Shown here piece by piece: positions 33,851 to 45,661 of a stretch of DNA of 64,000 nt (positions are counted from its first letter, which is position 1; every line of letters starts with the position of its first letter). Below the pieces are notes generated by a model, which worked only from the letters and a program-made list of their open reading frames with translations, was not told the DNA's origin and did no database searches. The DNA comes from Kalmusia sp. IMI 367209 (taxonomy: Eukaryota > Ascomycota > Dothideomycetes > Pleosporales > Didymosphaeriaceae), in NCBI GenBank assembly GCA_027946365.1, contig JAPEUQ010000008.1, forward strand, positions 1,612,001 to 1,676,000. Reading direction: 5' to 3'. The position numbers and the translations under genes are program-made.

Positions 33851-34554
33851 ACAAACGCATGCGGAATATAATTCGGTCCATTCCCCTTCAGTAGAGATAA
33901 GTAGATATAGGGTCGACTTAGTACAGTACTGAAGCATCTCGATCATTCCGTGACTTCGAAAGAGAAGGACATCAATTTCGTGCAAAGGGCTCCATTATTA
34001 TATTGCATTTTCCTGAAGTACAATTGACTACATCGTAAGGGACGCATCCTTCCTTATCATCTGATCCCACTTACATGGTGAAGGAATTCTCTACGGTCAA
34101 CTCAAACTTGATTGTTACCTGATGACAAATTTTTGTTAGCGTATGTAGACACTGGCAATATTCAAATACCACTACAAAAGTACTAGAGTTCGAGCAACTG
34201 ACGTGAAAGGGGACGACATAGAATATAATTAAAGATGATGGAGTATAGTCATATTGTCTAGCTTTATTTCAATCGAACCGGTTAAGTGAGTTGAATTAGC
34301 CTGTTATTGCGTATCGAAGGTGATTCTAAAACCACATGCATTGGTGAGAGATCTGAATAATGTAGTGCTAGAAAAAGTACGTCAGGTGTTATCGCACCAT
34401 TAGCGCGATCCATCTACTCCTTATCCCCGCATTTCGTCTTATCGCCACAGCCCAATATCAACATCACCTCGCCACCCCTACACCGGTTTCACAACTCCAC
34501 ACACTCACATAATCACTTCACCGAGACCCCGGGGCGTACATCCACAAGACGCTC
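33851..34554. other. Intergenic region
   Basis: AT-rich at left (33850-34350), pyrimidine-rich 5' leader of the next gene at right. No gene or repeat recognised. Confidence 0.4.
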
Positions 34555-35603
34555 ATGCCGGCTTCCATCACGGCTGCAAGCTCCGCAGTCCCTGCATCGC
34601 GTTCGTCGCGCAAGCGCAGGCAAATCAGCTACGTTGATGACGACAGCGACGACGATGCAGCATATCACGAGACTCTCATATTCAAGAAGCGCAAACCTAT
34701 TGGCGAAAAAGAGGTGGTAGACTTGACGGCAGACAACGACAAACCGAAGAAGTCACCCAAGAAGAAAGCCAAAGTTGATGAGGGCAAAGGCGAAGAAAAA
34801 GCGCCTGCGTCGCTTTCGCGCAAAACCCCCGCAATCGTACCGCGAGATTAAAGCTCGTGCATTGAGCCAGCGCCTCACTGTCATCTCACGCGAGCGCATC
34901 GGTATCGATGAAGTATGTTGCGAAGATACGTTCTACAACATTAAATATACTGACGTTATAGGCTCCAGAGGAGAAAGTGATTATGGCGGGCTCAACTGGC
35001 AACTTGTACACGCAGCATATTAGACATGTACCTAGCTGCGATTGCCCGCATGCAAAAAAAGGCAACCAATGCAAGCACATCGTCTACGTCATGCTGCGTG
35101 TCCTGAAGGCACCAGAGCAGGTCGCCTACCAGCTCGCTCTCACCTCATCCGAACTACGAGACCTCTTCAAGAATGCCGCGCCGATTCCGAACGTGACCTC
35201 GAGCGCTGATTATGGAACCGATGCAGAAATCGATGGGAACCGCAAAGCAGTTGAGGGTGAATGCCCCATTTGCTACACAGAATTCGAACCTGGTAAGGAA
35301 GCCATTGTATACTGCAAAGCCGCATGCGGGAACAATGTGCACAAGGATTGCATGCAGTCATGGATGGCTGCAAAGTCAGGAAAGGCTACCTGCCCGTATT
35401 GTAGAGCGCAGTGGGAGCAAGATGACGTTGGAAGCTTCGAAGGGAAAGTGGATTTGAAGATCGCTACAAGGTCCGAAGAGGGATACGTAAACATTGCATC
35501 TCAGCTAGGATTGTCAGGTGAGAGGGACCACTCAACTTACCACCAACCGTGGGTACGGGGTCGATTTGGTGGCAGCAGGTACCGGTATGGTCGGAGGTAT
35601 TGA
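34555..35603 (+). CDS. SWIM and RING zinc-finger protein (probable E3 ubiquitin ligase), frame broken at an A5 run
   Basis: Exon 34555-34912 and exon 34962-35603 flank a 49-nt intron (branch TACTGAC). The N-terminus has an acidic stretch (DDDSDDD), a basic KKRKP, and VVDLTAD, which looks like a SUMO-interacting motif. The protein then changes frame: KVDEGKGEEK is in one frame and RLRRFRAKPPQSYREIKARA, clearly conserved, is in the next. Dropping one A from the A5 run at 34796-34800 restores EEKRLRRFR. The SWIM motif is CDCPHAKKGNQCKH, followed by IVYVMLRVLKAPEQVAYQL. The RING finger starts CPICYTEFEP and ends CPYCRAQW, with HKDC between. The architecture matches fungal SWIM-RING (ZSWIM2-like) ligases. 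A weak GTGGTA-CAAAG intron could instead bridge the frames but would remove the VVDLT motif. Confidence 0.8.
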
Positions 35604-38148
35604 CGAGAAAGGGATACCCAGGCGTTTGAGGGCTCCAGATTATGATTTACGATAATGGACGAATTCCCAGGGCTTAGTATTTAGCGTTGAAAACGAAAGG
35701 CCACACTACCTATTCGAGAGGACATGGTCAGGACCTCGAGCCTAATGGGTTGGATTTAAAGATTACTATTGTACGATATATGTCAGCATGTCTTTGCGAC
35801 ATTATTCACTTTGTTGAACGAAATCTGACGAAATATTTGGTATCGTCCCTTATATGGACCTTGCGAAGAGATGTTACTTTGAATCTAATAGAAACGCATT
35901 ACTATACAACCCCCTTGCGTATTTTTGGCAGCCATGTAACGCATCTGCTTCTTAGCACACCAAAATCTAGCATTACCCCCGAACTATCTCTTCTTTAAAA
36001 GATTTTAAAGAAGGATAAGGAAGTAAAACCCATAGCTGCAGGCAGACATCAAACTGCGGCGAGAATAAAACAGGTAACGGTCTAAACCCACGCGAGGAGC
36101 GCTCATCTGCTTACAGTACTAGTCGTCATACTGCCATAGGAATCAATAAATAGCACCATGACTCTAAAAGGTATACGTCCGGCCAGTGGCCAAAACTGCA
36201 GTTTCCTGAGGACACAATCAGTCCTATCAACAACGTTACTACAGCAGCACCCTCCCGCATCTTGTGCCAGGATTCTCAAGCCTTTGGTCTGATCATAATC
36301 AGCATGCCTATCAACTGTAGCAGATCTACCTTCGGTCAACGGCTAATGGCAGCCAATCCGACAACGACAGAAATATTTCCACCATCTCCAGATAGTCATT
36401 GCAAGCATTTCCTAGAGCTAAGGGGATTTTATGGGGTACTAAGATCCAAATACGACGGCTATCAATTATCGATAGCATACAATTGAGCAAGGTATTAAGG
36501 ATCAGCATCTACAGTAGCGTCTCAGGTAGGATTGAACTCGAACTACCTATATTCCCTCTTTGCGCACCGCATCATCAACAGATGGGGTACTAGTATTCCT
36601 GTCGAACAACTCATATTCGGAACTTGCAAAACAGTTGTACCACACCGGAACCTCTTCAGCTCCGACCCGACGCATAGCACAGCCTGCATGCTCGCCAAAT
36701 GCATCCCGAACCTCTTTACTCTTTCGAGCAGCCTCTGCAGGACCCACATTTTCGTACCTGATTCTGTGCTACAGCTATGCATTCTTCAGCTGAGACAACG
36801 CGTCTCTGAGCATCGACCCCTGTGTCTACTATGCTTGGCATAGAGAATGAGAGGAATGAATTCATTCTCCAATTTAGTAAGTATAGTAACAGAGCGCTTG
36901 CATCCAGTCACCATCCCAGCTCCAGCGCACGATCCCCGTAAGCATCGCATCACAGCACAGCGCAGCCGCGCGCGCATCATCTCGCCTTGCCTTGCAGACC
37001 GCCATCTCGCGTGGCACCACACATCGGTAGCGGATACGAGATACGCACCGATAGACGTTGTGTAGCCTCACGCCTCACGTCACCTCGTCTTCGCACCTCA
37101 GCCATTGTCGCATTTTAATTATTGCTGTTCCGTAGGACGGGCGACATGTCATTCCTCGGCCCGAACCTACAATGAGCACATTGGTGGATGATGTCGGCGC
37201 TACATCGAGTCGCTGCCGTTTGAAACAGGGTAGGTGAAATTACGCATCCTGGAATGAGCTCTTGTAGTCGGTCTCTTACGAGCAAGCCTCCACGAGAACG
37301 CTGCTGGTGGAACTGCAAGCCTCTCGTGCTCGTCGCGACCCAGTGATTGAGTGGTGGAAATTCGCTCGTCCCACCTCGTAAACCGAAACATCCTCGTTGA
37401 TGACGACGTCAGAAGACGGTGATTAGCCAAGGCGGCCGAGGCACCCAAGAGGGAGCGGGCACAAGCGACGAGCGGGCGAGATTGGGAGTCGGGATTGCAA
37501 ACCTTGTTCTGGTCCTTGCTTTGACCTGGACGGTCAGGCCTGGGGCCGAGGGCACTGATGGGCTGCAGCGCGCCTGAACTGAGGCCAGGCGATCTGGAAC
37601 ACGTCTGTGGGGAGGGAGAAGTTCGTGCGAAAAGGATGGCTATGCATTGAGAGCATACTTCGTTCTGTAGCATGAGTTTGTAGTTTGTAGCCTATGTTCA
37701 CGCAGGATCATAGTCGTCAAGAGGCACGATTGTTCTGCATAGAATTGAAATGAAGTGTCAGATGCGTTTTGAATTGATTGTTTGATCTAGGTAGCGATGC
37801 AAACTCCACCGCCATGCCAGATGGATCTTTTTACAAGACATAGGAAAATAAATTCTCGAACAAGGAGGTGTGACCCCAACTCCGTCGTAAGCATCATAGC
37901 ACCAGAGCGTTGAGCAAGTGTGAGAAAAGACAGTGTGTATTGTCAGAGGAAGCATCCGTACATAGAAGTCTTACTGTCTTTCCTCCACCACCCACAACTG
38001 CTCCCGAGCAGTCCACTCCAGGACCAAAGAAAAAAGCGGCCATGCGAAAGGCCATGCGACAAAGAGATGCTATGTGCAAGAGCCACAGGCTACTTCACAG
38101 AATGTGTACAGAAGTGAATTTCATGAACCCTTATATCAAAACAAGCGC
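35604..38148. other. Gene-poor stretch with a perfect inverted repeat
   Basis: No supported coding sequence in about 2.5 kb. An 11-bp perfect inverted repeat (CTTCTTTAAAA / TTTTAAAGAAG, 35990-36013, 2-nt spacer) is described separately. The rest shows scattered short frames only. Confidence 0.4.
35990..36013. repeat. 24-bp near-perfect palindrome
   Basis: CTTCTTTAAAA and TTTTAAAGAAG are exact reverse complements separated by GA. It lies about 390 bp past the SWIM-RING stop. It could be a transcription-termination hairpin, a protein-binding site or a small transposon end; nothing else nearby decides. Confidence 0.6.
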
Positions 38149-40332
38149 TTAGAAGAGGCCAAAGAAGCGCTTGTAGTTGCCGGTTCCGTAACCGTTGCCG
38201 TAGTCGCCAGCAGGGGGCGCGGCAGTTGGGGTAGGGGTAGAAGAGGCAACAGGGCTGGAGCCCTCCTCGCCAACAGGAGCAGCGGTAGTCTCAGGGACCG
38301 CCGAAGACTCAGTAGGGAGGACGAAGGAGGGAAGGGGAGTGGTCTCCGATGAAGGAGCGGGGACGGGGACACCGGTTCCGGAAGGCTTGGGGTAGCTGAA
38401 GCCACCGGAAGGCGCGGATGGGCGGCCACCAGCAGGACGAGTGTGGGTCAAGAAGCCAGACGAAGCGCCCGAGGGAACAGTGCCATTGCCTACAGGGTAA
38501 GGAGCAGGGACACTGGTCGGGATGGGAGCAGCATCAGTGGCAGGAGTAGACTCGGCAGGCACAGACGGAGCAGAGCTGACATTGTCAGAGCCAGCAGGAA
38601 CATCGGCGGTAGGAGTAGAGTCCTCCTGGCCAGCGGTGACAGTGACGGTCTCTTGCTGAGTGACAGTGACAGTGGTAGGAGGAGCGCACTCGCCTTCACC
38701 AGCACCACCAGTAGGAGCAGCACCAGACGAGACAGGAACAGAGCCAGCACCCTCAACAGGAACACCAGAACCGACGGGGTAACCGTTGCCACCGGCAGGC
38801 GCGGAGGCACTGGGGTAGACGGTGATAAACTGAGTGGTGGTCGACGTAGAGTCAAGAGTAGTGTAGGTAGTCTGCTCGCCAGAACCTTCAGTGACGGGGA
38901 CGCTGTTGCCCTCCTTGGAGACAGAGGGAACGGCAGTCTCGTAGCCCTGGGTGATGTAGACAGTCTTGTAGATGGTCTCGGTAGAGGTGGTCTCAACCTG
39001 GGTGGTGACAGCGTGAGCAGAGGAGCCAGTGCCGACAGTGTAGACAAGAGTCTCAGTCAAGGTGTGGACCTTCTCGGTGACGGGGGTGCTCACAGCCTCG
39101 ACGACAGGAGTGCTAGCACTAGCCTCAGGGGTGGCAGTGACAGCACTAGATCCGCCGACGGGGGTAGCGGTCTTCTCGCAGACGGTGGTCGTGAGCGGGA
39201 TGGTGCTGGTGATCAAGACAGTGGAGTCAGAAGGGCAGTCAGTAACAGTCTGGGGGCAGCCAGTCGAGGTGAAGATCTGGGTGGTGTAAATGACCGAGGT
39301 GACGAGCTCAGGGACACCAGTCGAGTTGGCGGCGCCAGAGACAGGGAATCCGCTGGTGGGGAAGATAGGCGCGCCAGTGCTGACGGCACCGCTGCCGATC
39401 GGATAGCCAGTGCCCGAGAAAGTTGGGATAGGGGCAGGGGCGGTGCCGGTGCCGGGGAATGACGGCAGAGAAGAGGGAGTCTCAGCGCCAGGAGTAGAGA
39501 GACCAGTGCCGGGGAAAGTGGGCACGGGGGCAGAGCCAGTACCAGGGAAAGTGGGTACGGGAGCAGAGCCAGTGCCGGGGAAAGTGGGCAGCGAAGAGGG
39601 GGTCTCAGCTACAGAGCTAGTGGGCTGCTCAGGCGAAGCCTCGGTGGAGGCAGTCTCGCCAGCGGGCACGGACGAGGAACCGCCAACTTGATAGCCGGAG
39701 CTGGGGATCGAAGGCACTGGGGCAGCAGTGCTGGGGAAGGCAGGCACCGAAGCAGAAGGAGTCTCGGCTACAGCAGTGCTGGAAGGCTGCTCGGGCGAGG
39801 CCTCAGTGGAAGGCGAGGGAGTCTCAACAACCACGCTCGAAGACGGGACCTCATAACCGTTACCGGGGATTGAGACAGCAGGGGCGCTGGCCGAGGGGAT
39901 CTCAGCAACACCAGTGCTGGATGGCTGCTCTGGGGAAGCCTCGCTAGAAGGCGTCTCCGCAACGATGCTGCTGGAGGGCACTTCAGCGACAGCGCTGGAA
40001 GATGGAACTTCATAACCGTTGCCCGGGATGGAAGGTGCCGGGGCACTGGCCGGGGTAGAAGAAGGCAGCTCGGGAGAGGCCTCGCTCGAGGGAGTCTCAG
40101 CGACAGCAGTCGAAGAGGCACCACCAACCTGGTAGCCGCCGCCCGGAATGGAGGCAGCAGGGGCGGAGGCAGAGTTGCCACCGACGGGGAGAGCAGTGCT
40201 GCTGACTACGGGAACGGCGGACGACACAGGGGCGACCTGGTAGCCGTCACGGCGGGCATGGCGACGGCCATGAGCGTTGGCAGCGTCAGCGGCCGCCAGC
40301 GAGGCGAGGAAAGCAACAGTAAGCTTCATCAT
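38149..40332 (-). CDS. Large secreted Ser/Thr/Pro-rich repetitive cell-surface protein, 727 aa
   Basis: Single exon. The start MMKLTVAFLASLAAADA is a signal peptide, followed by a dibasic site (RRHARR) suited to Kex2 processing. The rest is low-complexity Ser/Thr/Pro/Ala/Gly. Imperfect repeats are built on SIPGNGYEVPSSS, EASPEQPSSTAVAETPS and PTFPGTGSAPV; the last is tandem at 33-bp spacing near 39500-39600. A central block with three cysteines (STGCPQTVTDCPSD, TTTVCEKT) resembles the CFEM-less 'TVTDCP' module of fungal wall proteins. The end, GNGYGTGNYKRFFGLF, lacks the hydrophobic tail expected for a GPI anchor, so it is probably secreted or wall-trapped. Adhesin or wall function is inference. 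The strong repeat bias also leaves long empty frames on the opposite strand, which I do not call. Confidence 0.85.
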   Translation of the reverse strand: MMKLTVAFLASLAAADAANAHGRRHARRDGYQVAPVSSAVPVVSSTALPVGGNSASAPAASIPGGGYQVGGASSTAVAETPSSEASPELPSSTPASAPAPSIPGNGYEVPSSSAVAEVPSSSIVAETPSSEASPEQPSSTGVAEIPSASAPAVSIPGNGYEVPSSSVVVETPSPSTEASPEQPSSTAVAETPSASVPAFPSTAAPVPSIPSSGYQVGGSSSVPAGETASTEASPEQPTSSVAETPSSLPTFPGTGSAPVPTFPGTGSAPVPTFPGTGLSTPGAETPSSLPSFPGTGTAPAPIPTFSGTGYPIGSGAVSTGAPIFPTSGFPVSGAANSTGVPELVTSVIYTTQIFTSTGCPQTVTDCPSDSTVLITSTIPLTTTVCEKTATPVGGSSAVTATPEASASTPVVEAVSTPVTEKVHTLTETLVYTVGTGSSAHAVTTQVETTSTETIYKTVYITQGYETAVPSVSKEGNSVPVTEGSGEQTTYTTLDSTSTTTQFITVYPSASAPAGGNGYPVGSGVPVEGAGSVPVSSGAAPTGGAGEGECAPPTTVTVTQQETVTVTAGQEDSTPTADVPAGSDNVSSAPSVPAESTPATDAAPIPTSVPAPYPVGNGTVPSGASSGFLTHTRPAGGRPSAPSGGFSYPKPSGTGVPVPAPSSETTPLPSFVLPTESSAVPETTAAPVGEEGSSPVASSTPTPTAAPPAGDYGNGYGTGNYKRFFGLF

Positions 40333-43300
40333 CTTGAAGATGGGATGTTCCTTGCTCTTTGCTTAGTGGGTTGAGTGCTAAGGCGTCACAGTCTTTTGAA
40401 AATGCTGTTTAGACGGTAACGTTTCGTTTTGCCGGATATTGATGCTGCAATGAAAACCAGGCAGAAGTCAATTCTGCGGATGTACGTTCGGTCCTGTAAG
40501 GAATGACTGGAGCTTGTTCAAAGAGAGACGGCGTCTACGAGAGACGAAAGCGAATGTCTGGAAAAGAAAGTGAGCCTTGCGGTGGGGAGGAGAAGCAGGT
40601 CGGGAGCGGCGAGACCGCTATATAGCGAGAAGATTGATTGCAGGAAGCTCCGCCAAGACGACAGAGGGCCTCTGCCCCCGGCGGCAGCAATTTCAGCAGG
40701 GGCAGGTCGTTGCAGGGACCAGTGAGCGTGAAGGATGTCCAGGTGTGTTTCTGGGGCTCCCATGCGCACGGCCACTCAGGGTCCGCCCCTGGTGCGCTAC
40801 GATGAGCTTGGAGCCGCTCGGCTGCTTGCGAAGCGCTGCAACGCTCTGCAGCGCCGAGGGCCTCTCTTCCATCGGGGCCTCGCGATGCTGTCTAGTCCCC
40901 GCTTTGCTGGCGCCCTGTTGGATGTCATACTCTCCCGTCGTCGCTACCCTCGTTCTTCCGTCTCTTTTTGTTTCTGACACATGACACGTTGACGCCCGTG
41001 GTGCCGCGCCTGGGTGCACCGCACGTAGCCATCTGCTCGCCGCGGTGCCAAATTGCGTTTCACTGCGCTTCGCCGAAATCGAAATGGCCCTGCGCAGATC
41101 CTCCCTGGTCTAAAACAGAAGCGGCGGGTGTACCTGGCAGCGATGCGCTGCAGGCAAATCATCAAATCATCAGCGCCGGGCGCCGGGGCGTCGCATGCAG
41201 GAACCCAGGCTGCGGCTGACGGAAGCCGCGCAGATTGACGAGACTCGGGACGGCGTCAGCCTCTGTGTGGTGCGAGAGACAGCGAGCTCGTGGCCGCTGC
41301 TGAGCCGTTGGTGTTGCTGGCGGGCGGGCGTCGACTGTGTCGGTTGGCTGGGTGGCCGGTTGGCTGTGGAGATGCGAATGTGGGCGGTTTCACCTCCTAG
41401 CCACAGCGCACCTTCCAAAATCTCCGTCCGAGCTTCTGTCTCTTGCCACTTCCGAGCTGGTGCGACACTCCCGCCTGCCGCTGGCCTCCGTCCTAATTTG
41501 CACAACCTCAACGCTCGCCAGCACAATCATGATGTGCTCGCGCCCCAGCCTGGCACCATTGCCGCCGCCAGCATGAACAGTGTGGGCCGTCGATAGCTTC
41601 GAAACGTGCACACATCCACCCAGCAGCCTCCATCGTCAGGCATCGCTCATCGCCAGCCACATACGGCAGCCATTCCGACCAACGGTTCCTCCTCCTCCCC
41701 TCCTCCCGCCAGCGCCCGGGCCCCATCGGCGCTCTCGCCTGCTGATGCTTGTTGTCGAGCGACAAGAGCGAGCGTTTGCTGCATGATGCACAGCCTCAGT
41801 CGCCTACGAAGATGCTTCTGACCATGTCTCAATCTTCCATCTCCAAACCTCAACGTCTGGACCTGCCTCGGATCCCAGGACCCAAGAGCCAGACACTGAG
41901 CCCACTCCCCTCATCTATAGCACGTGGCGGCGACGTGCTTGCATGTCTCCCGACCGCGCCAAGCAGCTCGGTCCAGAGATAATCTTGCGGCGTCGGCTCT
42001 GCCATTGACGCGGGACGTCGCGGGTTGCAGATTGGATGACGTCTGATTTGCCATATGTTTATCCACTGTTTCTTCTTTTGGTGTCAATCTATTCACGGCA
42101 GTCTTTTTTAGTCTGTCAAACACAATGCGTCTGCCGCGAAAACAGGCTTCGAAAATGGTCGCAGATTATGCGGGCTTACTACGGTCTGCGGGCACCACCC
42201 TAGCACTATACTACGGGGTTTTAATCTACTGCGCGCCTACACTCTACTCGTGGATCGACATCAAGTCCGCTCATAGTTCACCCTCTCCGTGTGGAGGCTT
42301 CGTTCGCATGCGCAGAATTCTCCGCTTACGTCTTGCGTGCTAAAGGATGCTTGGTGCTGTCCTCCAGACTCCAGCCAGGTCAGCTCTCAGCCTTGCCGGT
42401 CATCACGTCCGGCATTTCCCTCTGTTTCTGGACATTATAGTGATCCTCGCCACTAGCGAACGGCGTCTTCTAGCGACAGAAACTAGCGATTGCCAGGTTC
42501 TGTTGATCCTCAATACTCGGCTCACCAAGAACAGGCCATAGTTTCATGGGTGGCGAATGAGCGCACATCTGGCACCATGCCCGCGCGTTGTCGGTCCAGG
42601 ACATCGATGCTGTCGTTTCGACGTTGAATGCATCAACAATGCAAAAACAAGTCTCCTGTTATGTATTCTCTGACGGCAGATCCTCTGGGCATCTGGGGTG
42701 GTTGCCTCCACTTCTGCTGCGCTCTGAAACCCTCGTTCGAAACGAAACAATCTAGCCCACGACGGTGCTGTGGACAAAACCGCTCCGCCAAGCTATTTGA
42801 TTGCATTCCTGAACATCACCACTGTGGAATTGTGGAAATCTTTTCGTTCCACTGGAATAATATGGTATCGTTCCCGGCTCCGCATACTCTGACTGAAACG
42901 GAGCATACTCGTTCCACTGCCATCGCTCTCTCTATTCTCGACAGAAATATTTAGCTTGCCAAATCTACACCAATTTCTCTCACATCCGAAAGAAATTACT
43001 CTCCCACTCCTCTATTTCACCATCACCTGTATAGTGGGATATTGTCCACTATCACAACAGTATCGCTCTCCGAGACCGAATCATTTCAGCCGTGGAACAC
43101 GAAGCACACCATCAGAGTAGGACAGTTGAGCCCTGAGACATAATGCCATCCTTCAAGTGTTGGCTGTGCCATTGACCGTCGCCATGAAACCTTCGGTCCA
43201 TCTATCGCACGAGCGCTGCCTCCAAGAAGCGCCAAACTATCACTTTCACGGCCGTAACCTCAGGAGCAGGCAGGGCTTCAGCCATACCAGTGCCTGCGAT

Positions 43301-44318
43301 ACCTCTTGATCTCCGCGATACACAGCGTAACGCCTGTAACCTGATCACGACACTCTTGTTTCGCCTTAAGGTAAGGCTCTCTCGTCGGAAATCAACACGC
43401 CTTCACACCGTAGACATCGCTCTACACCGGAAATGATGCAACACACACGCAACAAGCCCATTGTTGCCCTTCAAGGACATGTTCACGATGTCGATATTAT
43501 CGAAAGGTACACCGAGGCTGGGTGCGGACTTCGCGTGCAGCCTCATCTCCGACCACCTGCATACTCAAAACTGTACGACCGATCCTGCGAAAGACATAAG
43601 CGATATGCACGAGCTCTTTGCAACTTCTCAGTGAGTATGCAAGGCCTACAGCTTCGCCGAACACGGGTGTGACTATATTACATTCGGTCATACCCACGCA
43701 TGCGCACGTACTGGAACCTGTACTGCTTGACAAGGAATCGCACGATAAAGACTACTTCATAGTGCATACTTGCACTCGTGCGCTTCGCCTGCGAGGCTAC
43801 GTTTCCAAATTGTATCCTATCATTTCTGCCTTCATGACTTCACGCATCTCGCTTACACAAAGATGGTCGGAGTGAAATTATATCGGACTGATATCAGGTT
43901 CACGCAAAGCATCTTCAAATCGCTCCTCTTAGTCATGATGCGACTGTCAGAGCTCCAAAATCTTGGTCCGATTGATTGGGCAACTGCTTCTGCCTTGGAC
44001 ATGCTCTATAAGCCGTAAGTCGTTCTCACTCGACGACTACGAAACTACTCACATTGCACATCTGAACCGCTTCACCATAAGCCATTCTTTCGTGAGATAA
44101 GGCAATGTATGTAGACGTAGTAACAAAGATGACGGTAAGCTACACTAGAGGTATTTATACGCATAAGATATGATCTCTACAAAACGAAGCTACCTTGACA
44201 AAAACCAATAAAGATCAACTTTCTAAAAAAGAGTGTGTCCTGTTAAAAATCCGTCTAGCCTTTGTAATATCAGCAGAACCAAGAAAATTCCTCGCTACTC
44301 CCAATATATGCCTGAAAG
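40333..44318. other. Longest gene-free stretch (4 kb)
   Basis: No frame here looks like protein. The left 1.5 kb is GC-richer and sits upstream of the wall-protein gene, so it may be a long promoter. The right 1.5 kb (about 42800-44300) has mixed composition with several CT-rich stretches. I find no transposon terminal repeats, tRNA or snRNA signatures. Confidence 0.4.
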
Positions 44319-45661
44319 CTACCACTCTAGTTCCCCCTGCATGCTGTCAACCCTTCCATGTCCCTTCGCCTTCCTCTCTTTGGCAAGTATATCAAGCTCA
44401 TTACACACTGTTCTCATCGTTAGCCTCACCAATCTTGCTCCGCTCCACCACAAGGACTCACCCTTCTCAGCCCTACAAAACCCCTCGCTATTTCCGACTC
44501 TCGGTCTCCCAGGATACATCTCCCTGCCCTTTAGCCTCTCATGCCTCAGGTGCTCTTTTAAAAGCGGAAGTTGTTTCGGCTCGCCGTGCTCATACCTGAT
44601 ATATTTATGCGCGTCGTAGTGCGTTTCGAGCCTTCCTAGATAGGCGAGGAAGAACGATTCCAAGATTTGTTTGGCGGGAGGAGAAAGAGAGGTGGCGGGG
44701 CCGGTCGTGAAGATGTCGATCTTGATAGTGGTAGAAGCGGGCGAGACAGGGAGGGCGGTCGCGGTTGCGAAGTGGGCGGAGGCGGGGAATATGAAGATGA
44801 CGGTGGGAAAAGAGAGGACGAAGGTATGATAGGGTGTGGTAGATAGAATAGGGGGGTAGAAGACGGAGAGTATGGAGGAGAAGGATGAGGGGCTGGATGG
44901 AGAGGTGGTTGGCGTTCCGATGCCGGTGCGGTCACTTGCTCCTTGGAAGACATAGCTATGTCAATGCACTGTTCACATGACTGCTGAGGGCGGATGACTT
45001 ACCGATGGTTTTCCAATTGAAAGCTCCGCTCAGCTCCCAGCCTGTAAGCCACTTACTATCAGGCGAGATACCATGCTGGCCCGAGAAATCCAGAAAATCT
45101 TCGAGATCTGGTGCATGGACCTTCCTTCCAGCATCGAGATTGATATGAACAAATCCCTGGCGATCAGTACACGTTTGAATCGCAAACAAGCTATTCTCAG
45201 ACCTGTCGAACCCCTCAATGCCATCAAACTGCGGAGCCTTGACAAGCTTCCCCTTAGTGTCATATGACCAGCCGTGATATCGGCAGCCAAGGACAAGGGA
45301 TGAGCCAGCAGGTCTCTTGGTGACGGTATAAGCTCTGTGGCGACACACGTTATGGAAGGCTCTGGCAATTTTGTCTTTTCCCAAGATGAGAAGGATAGGA
45401 AAGCCAGCTAGCTCAAAGGAAATGTAGTCGCCGGGCTTATTAAAGCGGCTCCTATGAGTGATGCAGATCCATGTCTATTCGTGTTAGGGAAAGAGTGGCT
45501 TCAAGGTGGGAGGAAAGTACTTTGCTAAAGATTGCTCGGCGTTCAAGGGCGAAGAGGAACTTTGAGGTCCACCATCCGTCAAGAAGATCCGGTTCCTTGA
45601 ACACTTCTACCGACGAAGTGTCGTGGAGAGTTGTGATTGGTGTCTCAGCAAAGGGTGCCAT
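44319..45661 (-). CDS. Rieske [2Fe-2S] protein with replaced catalytic domain, 411 aa, three exons
   Basis: Exons on the minus strand are 45661-45521, 45474-45003 and 44941-44319, introns 46 and 61 nt, phases exact. After LLDGWWTSKFLFALERRAIF the sequence follows ring-hydroxylating oxygenase alpha subunits: TWICITHRSRFNKPGDYISF, then the Rieske ligands Cys91 and His93 (CRHRAY) and Cys111 and His114 (CRYHGWSYD). Instead of the usual NWK...E-C-x-H-C-x4-H mononuclear iron site, NWKTIG runs straight into ASDRTGIG and a Ser/Pro-rich then hydrophobic stretch (HTFVLSFPTVIFIFPASAHF), ending with YIRYEHGEPKQLPLLKEHLR. So it has an electron-transfer cluster but no visible oxygenase site. The 3' splice site of intron 2 (CCAAG) was chosen for frame; a CATAG site 15 nt earlier gives a different frame. 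Transcribed in line with the neighbouring half-gene. Confidence 0.85.

Noticed and set aside
37200..37673. 157-codon minus-strand open frame
   Set aside because: Arg/Ser/Pro-rich with no motif, no conserved block and no neighbouring exon that extends it.
38443..39462. A 339-codon plus-strand open frame opposite the wall-protein gene
   Set aside because: It is an artefact of the repetitive, stop-poor composition of the minus-strand gene; its Arg/Gly/Ser-rich translation has no motif.
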